DNA from: Holosporales bacterium
GTDB taxonomy: Bacteria; Pseudomonadota; Alphaproteobacteria; Caedimonadales; UBA9215
Reading direction: 5' to 3'
Assembly (NCBI GenBank): GCA_003503995.1
Contig: DOCA01000066.1
Coordinates: 1 to 10,542, forward strand
DNA: 10,542 bases
The position numbers and the translations under genes were made by a program. Shown piece after piece: positions 1-6,945 of this stretch (the first letter of the stretch is position 1; the number at the start of each line of letters is the position of its first letter). The notes under the pieces are model-generated. The model was not told the DNA's origin. It worked only from the letters and a program-made list of their open reading frames with translations, and did no database searches.

Positions 1-126
1 GAAGAAGAGGGAAGTAGCTTTGCCTTCCCAAGCCAGAGCGTCTACATTGAATCTGTCAAAGGATTACCAGAAAATAGCGACACACCCTTACTCAAGAAAC
101 CTCAACCTAAAAAAAGCAAAGCTTAA
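1..126 (+). CDS. C-terminal end of a probable MscS-family mechanosensitive channel (5' end outside window)
   Basis: The reading frame is open from the first base and stops at TAA 124-126, giving the last 41 residues of a protein. The stretch FAFPSQSVYIES near the start matches the end of the cytoplasmic domain of MscS-type small-conductance channels, where an 'F-P-x-x-T/S-x-Y/H-x' strand closes the C-terminal beta barrel. After it comes a short tail rich in Lys and Pro (ending KKSKA). If the assignment is right, the protein is an inner-membrane channel that releases solutes under osmotic downshock. Only a short piece is visible and the pore helices are outside the window, so the family call rests on one motif. 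The next gene starts 39 bases downstream on the same strand. Confidence 0.55.
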   Translation, partial: EEEGSSFAFPSQSVYIESVKGLPENSDTPLLKKPQPKKSKA

Positions 127-165
127 AGGCTTTTTAAAATGACTTAAAACGGGAGTAAACAAAAC

Positions 166-1911
166 ATGTCTGGCATTGCCGGTGTTTTAACAGTTGATGG
201 CTCTGAGCCCCCTGAAGATCTTTTACATACCCTAAGCGCTATGCTGTTAAGGCGAGGTAAAGATGATCAAGGCATCACGATTCAAAATGGGCTGGGCCTT
301 GTGCATCGACGTCTTTCTCTTGCGCCCCTTGAAGCTGGCCATCAGCCTTTATGTAATGAATCAAAACTAACTCTTGTTGCAGACTGTCGCCTTTTAAACA
401 CTCAATCCCTGCGAGAGCGCTTTGCGGCTTCTTATGGCTTTTCAACCAATCTTGAAAGTGAAACTATTTTTCCCCTTTATGAAAAATACGGAGCTGAATT
501 CACACATCACCTTTTTGGTATGTATGCCATCGCTCTTTATGATGGCCATGCTGATGAGCTTATTTTAACAAGGGACCCCGCAGGCATAAAACCCCTCTAC
601 TATTTTTCAGACAATGATTATTTTATTTTCGCCTCTGAAATTAAAGTTCTCCTGAGCCTTGAACGCGTTCGCCCTGATATCGATCGTCAAGGCCGTAAAG
701 AATCTCTCCAGTACGGGACGACTGTCGGAGAGAAAACTATCATTCACGATATCAAAACGGTTTTGCCAGGAGAGACTCTTATCATCCAAAAGGGAAAAAT
801 TTTAAAAGTTTTCCAAGATCGCCCCTTCGACGATTTGAAGCCCAACAAGCTTTCTTTGAAAAATTCATTTGAGGAAGTTCCAGCTGCCCTTTGCGAAGCC
901 CTAGCTGACCTTGATGAGCCCAAACAAAATGTTGCTTGCTCCCTCGAACGCCCTGGAGATTATCTCTTGGCCGACACACTCGATAAATGTTACGGAGAAC
1001 GCACCCACTGTTTTAGTCTTCTTTTAGACGGAGAAAGCGAAGATAGGAAGCATCACTTTAAAGTAACACACTTAACAGAGATCGCTTTTAATGAGCACGA
1101 TTTTTGGCGCACTCTGCCTTTTGTCGCCGCAACCCTTGATGATCCCTGCAACATTCCAGAGCGTGCCCTGACCTATTATTTAGCCAAACAGCTCAAAACT
1201 GATTATACCCTTCTCTTTTCAGCCCTTGGAACAAAAGTCTTAAATGCAGACATTCCCTTTTTTAAGGTTGCAAAACGATTCAAACTTTTGGGCGGAAGAG
1301 CCCTGCCACGACGCGGTATTTTCCAATATATTCGTGACACGCCCCTATTTTTAAATAATTGGAGCGGAGATATTAATAAAGCAAAACTAGAATTAGAAAA
1401 ACATAACGAACTCTCCCGCCTTCAAAAAAGCCAAGTTCTTGAATATGAAAATCGTTTTGTCACACAAAACTTGGCTAGCTTTGAAAGGATAACAACCTGT
1501 CATGGTTTTGAAGCACGTTTTCCCTTCTTAGACCCTAAGGTACGCTATGCTCTTATGGGCCTTAATGATTCTTTAAAAATTCATCATGGTCAAATAGGGT
1601 TTGCTTTTTATGAATTACTACGCCATAAATTTCCAACCCTTGACCTATCCAGCCTCTGCCATTTCAAACGTGCAAAACTCAACCAATGGCTTCGTAATAA
1701 AGCCTCAAGACTATCTGCTCTTGTGGCCCATCAAGAAGAAGTTGAAGCTATTTTTTCAAGAGATTTTGTAAGAGACGCTTTTTCTTGCAAAGATGATAAT
1801 CATACACAAGCTGCTTGGACCCTATTGATGTACGCTCTATGGCATCAAGCTCATATCAAAGGTATTAAGCCTATTCCCGATACCCTTAGTTTTCTATCAG
1901 CAAAAAATTAA
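166..1911 (+). CDS. Asparagine synthetase B-like protein lacking both active-site motifs (probable pseudoenzyme)
   Basis: The 581-residue product has the length and two-domain order of glutamine-hydrolysing asparagine synthetase. N-terminal glutaminase landmarks are clear: MSGIAG, RGKDDQG (30-36), HRRLS (47-51), GMYAIALYD (118-126), RDPAGIKPLYY (136-146) and FASEIKVLL (155-163). C-terminal synthetase landmarks include FEARFPFLDPKVRYAL (448-463). The catalytic parts are gone. The nucleophile Cys2 (usually MCGIAG) is Ser2, encoded TCT. The NGEIYN glutamine-site motif is replaced by VADCRLLN (71-78). The ATP-binding SGGLDSS loop is SLERPGD (259-265). The SGEGxDE motif is SALGTKV (352-358). Family knowledge says neither glutamine hydrolysis nor aspartate adenylation should work. 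No stop or frameshift interrupts 581 codons, so the gene looks maintained, perhaps as a regulatory or binding protein. GGGAG at 151-155 lies 10 bases before the ATG. The true function is unknown. Confidence 0.85.
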   Translation: MSGIAGVLTVDGSEPPEDLLHTLSAMLLRRGKDDQGITIQNGLGLVHRRLSLAPLEAGHQPLCNESKLTLVADCRLLNTQSLRERFAASYGFSTNLESETIFPLYEKYGAEFTHHLFGMYAIALYDGHADELILTRDPAGIKPLYYFSDNDYFIFASEIKVLLSLERVRPDIDRQGRKESLQYGTTVGEKTIIHDIKTVLPGETLIIQKGKILKVFQDRPFDDLKPNKLSLKNSFEEVPAALCEALADLDEPKQNVACSLERPGDYLLADTLDKCYGERTHCFSLLLDGESEDRKHHFKVTHLTEIAFNEHDFWRTLPFVAATLDDPCNIPERALTYYLAKQLKTDYTLLFSALGTKVLNADIPFFKVAKRFKLLGGRALPRRGIFQYIRDTPLFLNNWSGDINKAKLELEKHNELSRLQKSQVLEYENRFVTQNLASFERITTCHGFEARFPFLDPKVRYALMGLNDSLKIHHGQIGFAFYELLRHKFPTLDLSSLCHFKRAKLNQWLRNKASRLSALVAHQEEVEAIFSRDFVRDAFSCKDDNHTQAAWTLLMYALWHQAHIKGIKPIPDTLSFLSAKN

Positions 1912-2005
1912 AAAGCTACAATGTTCTTTTTTCGTTTCCAATAGGCAGGGGCACTCTTATAAAAATGCAGGCTGTTATTTTATTATTAACCTTTTAGATG
2001 TATAC

Positions 2006-2011
2006 TATAAT
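2006..2011 (+). promoter_or_regulatory. Candidate -10 box upstream of hpf
   Basis: A perfect TATAAT lies 55 bases before the hpf start codon, in the 155-base gap after the asparagine-synthetase-like gene. At 17-base spacing the -35 position reads TTATTA, a poor match to TTGACA; TTAACC lies closer, at a 14-base spacing. A start point near 2018 would give an hpf leader of about 50 bases. The -10 is convincing by sequence, but a full promoter is not proven. Confidence 0.45.
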
Positions 2012-2066
2012 TAGGGTGCAAGATTGCGTCCAAGTCTTTCAAAACACATAGAAAAAGGAGTCCCAT

Positions 2067-2639
2067 ATGGCAGTTCAAATTACAGGTCGTCATATTGATA
2101 TTAGCGATTCGTTTCGCGAATCCGTTGAATCTGGTTTAGACGAACTCACCTCAAAACATAACATCAACCCCCTTGAAACATCTATTACATTAACAAAGCA
2201 AGGGCCATTATTTGCCGCAGATATTAATGCTCATCTTGCGCGAGGGTTGAATCTACGGTCACGCGGAGAAGGCGGAGATGCCTATTCTTGTTTCCAAAAT
2301 GCTCTCGATAAACTACGTACCCGCGTGCGCCGCCATAAAAATTGGGTTGATGATCACCATAAGCATCATGATATCCACTTTGAAGAAGTTTCTTCCTATG
2401 TCATGAATGCTGATACGCCAACAAATGGTTATGTTGCTGAAAAAGAACTCTCGCCTGCTATTATTGCAGAAACAAAAACCGATGTGCCAACTTTGAGCGT
2501 TGGCGAAGCCGTGACACGCTTTGACCTCAAAGAAGAGGGTGCTTACGTTTTCCGCAACGTAAAAAATAACGCCATTAACGTGGTTTACCGCAGAAGTGAT
2601 GGTAATATTGGCTGGATCGACCTACACTGCAAAACTTAA
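2067..2639 (+). CDS. hpf: Long-form ribosome hibernation promoting factor
   Basis: The 190-residue protein joins two domains. Residues 1 to about 105 form the HPF/YfiA ribosome-binding domain (start MAVQITGRHIDIS, and the basic helix DKLRTRVRRHK at 81-91). A variable linker follows. Residues of about 140-190 are the C-terminal dimerisation domain, with LSVGEAVTRFDL, NVVYRRSDGNIGWIDLH and the usual ending. In the family, the N-terminal domain sits in the decoding centre of idle ribosomes and the C-terminal domain pairs two 70S particles into inactive 100S dimers. AAAGGAG at 2053-2059 lies 7 bases before the ATG. In many alphaproteobacteria hpf is followed by ptsN. Here it is followed by a terminator and a MITE-like element, so it is probably expressed alone. 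A short linker stretch rich in His (97-104) is unremarkable. Confidence 0.95.
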   Translation: MAVQITGRHIDISDSFRESVESGLDELTSKHNINPLETSITLTKQGPLFAADINAHLARGLNLRSRGEGGDAYSCFQNALDKLRTRVRRHKNWVDDHHKHHDIHFEEVSSYVMNADTPTNGYVAEKELSPAIIAETKTDVPTLSVGEAVTRFDLKEEGAYVFRNVKNNAINVVYRRSDGNIGWIDLHCKT

Positions 2640-2659
2640 TTTTACTCACAAAATGCCGT

Positions 2660-2688
2660 AAAAAAAGGACCTTTTAAAGGTCCTTTTT
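2660..2688. terminator. Two-way Rho-independent terminator between hpf and the rplI operon
   Basis: The arms GGACC (2667-2671) and GGTCC (2679-2683) enclose TTTTAAA. Seven A residues (2660-2666) precede the left arm and five T residues (2684-2688) follow the right arm. Read rightward it is a GC stem plus U tract 21 bases after the hpf stop. Read leftward the A tract becomes a seven-U tract, so it can also end transcripts arriving from rplI. The A and T tracts can extend the stem. Confidence 0.85.
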
Positions 2689-2710
2689 CGCAACTATCAA
2701 CTGAGGAAGC

Positions 2711-2816
2711 TATAGTCGATTCAATAAAGTTCCAGTCTAGGCGCCAGCGACGACGAATATACTACATAGTTTAGGAGTGCAGAAACGACGTCTGGGGTTT
2801 TATTGAATCGACTATA
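2711..2816. mobile_element. MITE-like element with 25-bp inverted ends and TA duplication
   Basis: The outer 18 bases TATAGTCGATTCAATAAA (2711-2728) recur as an exact inverted copy at 2799-2816. The match continues inward to 2735 and 2792 with three transition-type differences, giving 22 of 25 identical. The 106-bp unit encodes nothing. Its ends can be read as a TA target duplication (2711-2712 and 2815-2816) around TAGTCG...CGACTA, as expected for a non-autonomous relative of IS630/Tc1-mariner elements, which insert at TA. It sits 6 bases from the rplI stop codon, between rplI and its terminator. As RNA the arms form a long hairpin with a loop of about 56 bases, three inner mismatches becoming G-U pairs in one orientation. 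The IS family is inferred from ends and target site only. A structured 3' UTR or small RNA is the alternative. Confidence 0.7.
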
Positions 2817-2822
2817 TAAAAA

Positions 2823-3374
2823 TTATTCAGCCGCTGTTTCTTCCGCAACATCCACAGTATCAGCAACATCCGCATCTTGAGGAGCGTCTTCTTCTTTCTT
2901 ATCGCCCTTCAATTGAAGTTGCGCTTCTTCGGAAGTCATAGCAACGTTCACGATGATAGAGCTTGAAAGCTCAGGGTGGAGCTGAATAGCAACGGCATGA
3001 ACACCAATATGTTTTACAGGCTCAGAAATTTGCACTTGGTTTTTAGTAATTGAAAAACCAGCTTCACTTACCGCTTGCGCAATATCTTTACGACGGATAG
3101 ATCCATAAAGGTTACCCGTATCACCAGCTGGGCGAATAAACTCAATCACAAGGCCTTCCATTTTCTTAGCAATGCCTTGAGCTTCGTCAAGCTTCTTGAT
3201 ATTATCCGCTTCAAATTGCTTTTTCATCGTTTCAAAATGAGCAATACGATCTTTTGTCGCACGATCTGCAAATCCCTTAGGGATCAGGTGGTTGCGAGCA
3301 TAGCCAGGCTTTACAGTGACAATTTCACCCATTTGGCCAAGCTTCTCAACCCGTTGTAATAAAATAACTTCCAT
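2823..3374 (-). CDS. rplI: 50S ribosomal protein bL9
   Basis: The 183-residue protein begins MEVILLQRVEKLGQMGE and carries the L9 signature around KPGYARNHLIPKGFA (22-36). A long charged connecting helix follows (about 40-75). The C-terminal rRNA-binding domain covers roughly 76-150, with GNLYGSIRRKDIAQAV at 87-102. bL9 binds 23S rRNA near the L1 stalk and helps maintain reading frame. The last 35 residues form an acidic, Ala-rich tail beyond the E. coli length, a kind of extension seen in alphaproteobacterial homologues. AAGGAG lies 8 bases before the ATG, inside the last codons of the DUF2232 gene, which stops only 3 bases upstream, so translational coupling is likely. It is the last gene of the rpsF operon, and its 3' flank is the MITE-like element. 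Confidence 0.97.
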   Translation of the reverse strand: MEVILLQRVEKLGQMGEIVTVKPGYARNHLIPKGFADRATKDRIAHFETMKKQFEADNIKKLDEAQGIAKKMEGLVIEFIRPAGDTGNLYGSIRRKDIAQAVSEAGFSITKNQVQISEPVKHIGVHAVAIQLHPELSSSIIVNVAMTSEEAQLQLKGDKKEEDAPQDADVADTVDVAEETAAE

Positions 3375-3377
3375 GAG

Positions 3378-4334
3378 TTACTCCTTTTCTTTTCTCTGTG
3401 TCAAACGCGTCCGAAGATCCAACCAAGGCTCCAGCAAACCCGCCAAAATTAAAACAAGTAAAGTCCATCCAAAAACTAGCACGAAACCATAGAAAATAAC
3501 AAGAAGCATCTGAGTGTTTTTTTGTTTTTTTGCAAAGGTCGTTACAATGGAAAGTCCTTGAAGGATAAAAAGGGCTACAAGGGGAACGAGCAAATTACCA
3601 AAAGCGTGCTGAAGCGCAGGCATTTCAAATTGTAAGGCTATAGCCCATGCCACACCAACGGCAGCAAAAACTTTCCAACACCACCATGGCAAGTAAAGCT
3701 CTGAGAGCAACAAAAGGGGGCGTGGAAAATCAACCTTATGAGCCTTAAACCATTTTGGTGTTAAAGACGTTGCAATGGCAACCATAAAAACAAACAAAGC
3801 CGTGCTAATACCCGGTATATAGGGCCACAATAATTTCAAATAGGTCATTAAAAGAGCGACTTGATCCTGCGCCTCAAGAGGCACTTGCTTTAAGCTACTA
3901 CTTAATGTCTCAAGATTTTTTTCACCAATACCAAAAAAGTGCCACACAAGCATTAAAACAGTTGTCGAAATCAAGGCATAAAAAGCAAGCATCCCCACAA
4001 GGCGCTCTAGAGGGTACCAAATCTTTTTGCCTTTTTCACTCTGACATTGTCGAGCAAAATAAGGCAGCACCAATCCTGGTATCCCAACATAAAGAGCGTA
4101 ACCCAAGGTGTTCTCAATACCTAAAAAAAGAGCAACAGCCAGCAAAGACACACCAAAAGCTGGCGCTAGGTGTTTAGGCTCAGGCGTCATTAACCCAAGG
4201 GTAAACAAAGGAATGATAGCAAAAATAGTTGAAAAATCGCCCATAAGGCGCCAAAGAAAAGAAAAAAGGAGGGCACTTAAGAGCCCTCCTAGGAGTGGAT
4301 GAGAGAAGCGCTGATTTTTTGTGAAATTAAACAC
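3378..4334 (-). CDS. DUF2232 family multi-pass membrane protein
   Basis: The 318-residue product is strongly hydrophobic, with about eight or nine likely membrane segments near residues 13-31, 34-50, 56-73, 75-93, 111-134, 168-191, 220-237, 246-267 and 276-301. It ends in the charged tail EPWLDLRTRLTQRKEKE. In alphaproteobacteria a DUF2232 (YybS-like) gene commonly lies between rpsR and rplI, and the C-terminal LQGLSIV...LLEPWLDLRTR pattern fits that family. The molecular function is not known. The frame opens with GTG at 4332-4334, with only weak purine-rich signal upstream (GGAAAG about 12 bases away). A TGA codon lies 21 bases upstream in frame, so no longer ATG start exists. The first internal Met is residue 31, inside the first membrane region, so GTG is preferred. 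It starts 25 bases after rpsR. Confidence 0.85.
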   Translation of the reverse strand: MFNFTKNQRFSHPLLGGLLSALLFSFLWRLMGDFSTIFAIIPLFTLGLMTPEPKHLAPAFGVSLLAVALFLGIENTLGYALYVGIPGLVLPYFARQCQSEKGKKIWYPLERLVGMLAFYALISTTVLMLVWHFFGIGEKNLETLSSSLKQVPLEAQDQVALLMTYLKLLWPYIPGISTALFVFMVAIATSLTPKWFKAHKVDFPRPLLLLSELYLPWWCWKVFAAVGVAWAIALQFEMPALQHAFGNLLVPLVALFILQGLSIVTTFAKKQKNTQMLLVIFYGFVLVFGWTLLVLILAGLLEPWLDLRTRLTQRKEKE

Positions 4335-4359
4335 TTTTTGCAGCGCTTTCCATCATTTT

Positions 4360-4632
4360 TTATTTTACAGTGTAAGGCAACAAAGCTAGGAAGCGTGCAC
4401 GCTTAATAGCCGTTGCAAGAGCCCGTTGATGTTTTGCAGAAACAGCTGTGATACGGCGTGGAATAATACGACCCCGTTCAGAAACATATTTTTGCAACAA
4501 TTTGATATCTTTATAGTCAATTGCTTGAGCGCCTTCCCCACTAAAAGGGCAGGTTTTTTTACGCTTAAAAAAATGACGACGTTCTCCGGAAGCATCTCCA
4601 GAACGTTCAGAGCGGTCATTACGTTCAGACAT
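4360..4632 (-). CDS. rpsR: 30S ribosomal protein bS18
   Basis: The 90-residue protein has the bS18 core from about residue 24 onward: KRKKTCPFSGEG, IDYKDIKLLQKYVSERGRII, then PRRITAVSAKHQRALATAI and KRARFLALLPYT. The N-terminal 20 residues are polar and variable. bS18 pairs with bS6 on the platform of the small subunit. Its place directly after rpsF, with a 14-base gap, is the universal arrangement for this pair. AAGGAA precedes the ATG by 6 bases. Confidence 0.97.
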   Translation of the reverse strand: MSERNDRSERSGDASGERRHFFKRKKTCPFSGEGAQAIDYKDIKLLQKYVSERGRIIPRRITAVSAKHQRALATAIKRARFLALLPYTVK

Positions 4633-4646
4633 TTTGAATTCCTTTC

Positions 4647-5090
4647 TTATTCAGCTTGAGCTGGTGTTGCATCATTAGATGAGCCATCATCAGATCCATG
4701 GGACTTATTATGATGACCAGAATCTCTTCCAGAAACAGTCATAGAAATATCGCGAATATTGCTATTTCTTGAAGATTTCAAAAGAGCAGAAGGCCCATCT
4801 TTATGAGCATCAACACAAACGGACATATAGCGAATAACGTCATCACTCAAATACATCTGACGCTCAACTTCTTTGATAGCTGCAGGATTTGACGCAACAT
4901 TCATAAGGACATAATGCCCTTTGTTGTTCTTTTTGATAGGATAGGCAAGGGTACGCAAACCACAGTACTCTGTCTTCTTAACAGAACCACCGCCATCGCG
5001 AATCAGGCCAGAATATTTCTCAGATAAAGCATCAACTTGGCTTGGGGCCATATCTTGACGCACAATAAAAATCGTTTCATATAAAGTCAT
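4647..5090 (-). CDS. rpsF: 30S ribosomal protein bS6
   Basis: The 147-residue protein starts MTLYETIFIVRQDMAPSQVD and shows the S6 ferredoxin-like fold markers: GLRTLAYPIKKNNKGHYVLMNV (44-65) and IKEVERQMYLSDDVIRYMSV (72-91). Residues of about 95-147 are a low-complexity tail rich in Ser, Asp, His and Asn that replaces the Glu-rich tail of E. coli S6. bS6 forms a dimer with bS18 on 16S rRNA. AAAGGAG precedes the ATG by 8 bases. It is the first gene of the rpsF-rpsR-DUF2232-rplI block, after an 80-base gap from the glycosyltransferase gene. Confidence 0.96.
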   Translation of the reverse strand: MTLYETIFIVRQDMAPSQVDALSEKYSGLIRDGGGSVKKTEYCGLRTLAYPIKKNNKGHYVLMNVASNPAAIKEVERQMYLSDDVIRYMSVCVDAHKDGPSALLKSSRNSNIRDISMTVSGRDSGHHNKSHGSDDGSSNDATPAQAE

Positions 5091-5110
5091 AACGATCTCC
5101 TTTCGGTTAG

Positions 5111-5144
5111 GTTGATAAAACTCAACAAAGCCAGCCTTACTATA
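5111..5144 (-). promoter_or_regulatory. Possible promoter -10 and leader hairpin ahead of rpsF
   Basis: On the leftward strand TATAGT (5139-5144) differs from TATAAT at one base and lies 48 bases before the rpsF ATG. No good -35 is found at 16-18 bases upstream. Just after it, GTTGA and TCAAC (5111-5115 and 5122-5126) can form a 5-bp hairpin with a 6-base loop. An ACCG follows before the ribosome binding site. Bacterial rpsF leaders can bind S6:S18 through a CCG-containing fold, but the structure here is too weak to claim that motif. Confidence 0.25.
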
Positions 5145-5170
5145 AAGACCAGCAAGGAGTTGGATTACTT

Positions 5171-6136
5171 TTAGCGGGTTTTATATAAAATAGCAAGATC
5201 TTTTACGTGACTATAAACCTCTTGAACCGTCAGGTTTTGCATTAAAAGTTCTTCATTTCCCCCATCAGCGCGATCAATGAGATCTTGCGGAGGTTCTGGC
5301 GTACGTAAAAAATGCGCTTTTTTACCCCAAGGACGATAAAACAAGTCATAACTAGGGCCAAATAGCCCAAGGGTTGGTAGACCAAGAGATGCTGCCATAT
5401 GCATCAAGCCAGAATCATTCCCAATGAAAAAATCACACTGTTTCATTAAAGTTGCTACGTCTAAAAGGTGAGAGTAATCTCCAACCTCAATAAGATTTTT
5501 TGTTTCAAAATGGCTTTTAAATTCTAATAGTCGATTTTGCTCGTTGGGAGCTGCAAAAAAAATAAACTTCGCCCCCTGAAAAGGACCTTCTTCGGAGCTG
5601 ACACGCTTAAGAAGCTCAACCATTTGAGGATGTGGCCATTCCTTCCCTGGCCAATTGGCAAGGGGCGAAATAGCAATTAAAGGCGACTTTTGAGACGGAA
5701 TGGTAGCGAGCCCTTTTTCCAAGCGAGTATCAGAGAGCCATAAGTGCGGTTGCGGATTAGGTATTTCATATCCTCCCTGCCCCAGCAAATCACAGAGTTG
5801 TTCAACACGGTGTTTTTCTACTTTTTTCGACCGCCACACAAGGCGCTTTTTAGCGAGCACTAAAAAGGCAAGGGCAGACCCTCGAAGGTCAATCACAAGA
5901 TCCCACTTTGTTCCGATACTCTTCCCCCAAATCTCAATCCAATGCTTTCCATATTTTTTTGATGTCAGAGCAATCAATCGATCTACTTTTTCAAAATCCT
6001 CAAAAAGAGGCGCTGATAACGCACCACAAGCAATGGTAAAACGAGCTTCGGGATGCGTCCTTTCCAAGTGTCGTAAAAGACACGTAGATAAGATTGCATC
6101 GCCAATTCGAGTAGAGGTAATAAAGAGAATTTTCAT
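5171..6136 (-). CDS. Glycosyltransferase family 9 protein (ADP-heptose:LPS heptosyltransferase-like)
   Basis: The 321-residue protein has the GT9 (WaaC/WaaF) GT-B layout. The N-terminus MKILFITSTRIGDAILSTCL places Asp13 where heptosyltransferase I has its catalytic base. AISPLANWPGKEWP (155-168) opens the C-terminal nucleotide-sugar domain. GNDSGLMHMAAS (239-250) with LGLPTLGLFGPS (251-262) is the donor-binding signature. The family transfers heptose from ADP-heptose to the lipid A-Kdo core on the cytoplasmic face of the inner membrane. The exact acceptor and sugar cannot be read from sequence. It follows truA by 70 bases in the same direction, while in many relatives other genes occupy this slot. 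The Shine-Dalgarno signal before its ATG is weak. Confidence 0.9.
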   Translation of the reverse strand: MKILFITSTRIGDAILSTCLLRHLERTHPEARFTIACGALSAPLFEDFEKVDRLIALTSKKYGKHWIEIWGKSIGTKWDLVIDLRGSALAFLVLAKKRLVWRSKKVEKHRVEQLCDLLGQGGYEIPNPQPHLWLSDTRLEKGLATIPSQKSPLIAISPLANWPGKEWPHPQMVELLKRVSSEEGPFQGAKFIFFAAPNEQNRLLEFKSHFETKNLIEVGDYSHLLDVATLMKQCDFFIGNDSGLMHMAASLGLPTLGLFGPSYDLFYRPWGKKAHFLRTPEPPQDLIDRADGGNEELLMQNLTVQEVYSHVKDLAILYKTR

Positions 6137-6169
6137 AAAAAGGCGTTCTTTTTGTTTTTTTTTAGAGGT

Positions 6170-6198
6170 CTAATATCCGCAAATGTAGACCCTAACAA
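6170..6198 (-). promoter_or_regulatory. Candidate promoter for the glycosyltransferase gene
   Basis: On the leftward strand TTGTTA (6193-6198) and TATTAG (6170-6175) are exactly 17 bases apart in the truA-glycosyltransferase gap. Each matches the sigma-70 consensus at 4 of 6 positions. The spacing is ideal but the hexamers are ordinary, so this remains a weak prediction. Confidence 0.3.
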
Positions 6199-6206
6199 TC
6201 TGTTTA

Positions 6207-6944
6207 TTAGTAATGTACACTGTGAAAATACAATCCACCACTGGGTGCTGTTGGGCCTCCTTGGCGGCGGTCCTGCTTTTCAAGAGCACTCTTCACATCA
6301 AGAGGCTGCCACTTTCCCTCACCTACCAACTTGAGGGTGCCCACAAAATTTCTCACCTGATGGTGCAAAAATGAAGGGGCTTCAATATCAAAGGTAAAAA
6401 CATCACCTTCTTGCGTAATCTTAAGCTTATTAAGGGTTTTCAAAGGTGAATTCGACTGGCAAGCAGCCGCTCTAAAGGTTGTAAAATTATGGCGTCCAAT
6501 AAGGTATCGGGCCCCCTCTTCCATAGCCTTTAAATCCAACGGGCGATGTACATACCATGCCAAATCACGCTGGAGGGCCAAGGGGCCTGATCTCGAAATC
6601 AATTTATAAATATAGCGACGTTTTTTTGCTGAAAAGCGCGCATGAAAATCCTGGGAAACTTCTTCAACAGCCAGAACAACAATGGTCTCTTGCGCCAGGT
6701 AATAGTTTAAAGCCTGTTGAATTTTAAAAGGATCTTGGGGTTTTTCAAGGTCCACATGGGCCACTTGACCCAATGCATGGACGCCCGCATCGGTTCGACC
6801 AGAGCCATAAACCTCTGTTTGCTCCTGACAGAACTTAAAAACAGCCTCCTCAAGAGTTCGCTGAATAGAGCGGAGATCAGGTTGGTGTTGCCATCCCACG
6901 TAACCTGTTCCTTCATATTCTAAGGTTAACTTATAACGAGGCAT
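6207..6944 (-). CDS. truA: tRNA pseudouridine(38-40) synthase TruA
   Basis: The 245-residue enzyme starts MPRYKLTLEYEGTGYVGWQ and carries the catalytic loop GSGRTDAGVHA (47-57) with the nucleophilic Asp52. Further markers are FHARFSAKKRRYIYKL and FLHHQVRNFVGTL, and the ending GGPTAPSGGLYF is typical. It converts uridines 38-40 of the anticodon stem-loop to pseudouridine in many tRNAs. Length and all motifs are normal, so it should be active. It begins one base after the fmt stop codon. Its ribosome binding site, GAGGTGA, lies in the last fmt codons, so the two genes are almost certainly translated from one message. Confidence 0.97.
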   Translation of the reverse strand: MPRYKLTLEYEGTGYVGWQHQPDLRSIQRTLEEAVFKFCQEQTEVYGSGRTDAGVHALGQVAHVDLEKPQDPFKIQQALNYYLAQETIVVLAVEEVSQDFHARFSAKKRRYIYKLISRSGPLALQRDLAWYVHRPLDLKAMEEGARYLIGRHNFTTFRAAACQSNSPLKTLNKLKITQEGDVFTFDIEAPSFLHHQVRNFVGTLKLVGEGKWQPLDVKSALEKQDRRQGGPTAPSGGLYFHSVHY

Positions 6945-6945
6945 C

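Noticed and set aside
3905..4302. Rightward open frames antisense to the DUF2232 gene, and similar frames antisense to rplI, truA, def and the LON-domain gene
   Set aside because: They lie wholly inside well-supported genes on the other strand, have no recognisable motifs or ribosome binding sites, and read as shadows of the real coding frames.
5091..5170. S6:S18-binding autoregulatory leader ahead of rpsF
   Set aside because: A small hairpin and an ACCG are present, but the characteristic paired stem around a bulged CCG could not be built convincingly by eye.
6166..6192. GGTCTA/TAGACC inverted repeat between truA and the glycosyltransferase gene as a terminator
   Set aside because: The stem is only 6 bp with a 13-base loop, and in the direction of transcription it is followed by an A tract, not a U tract.
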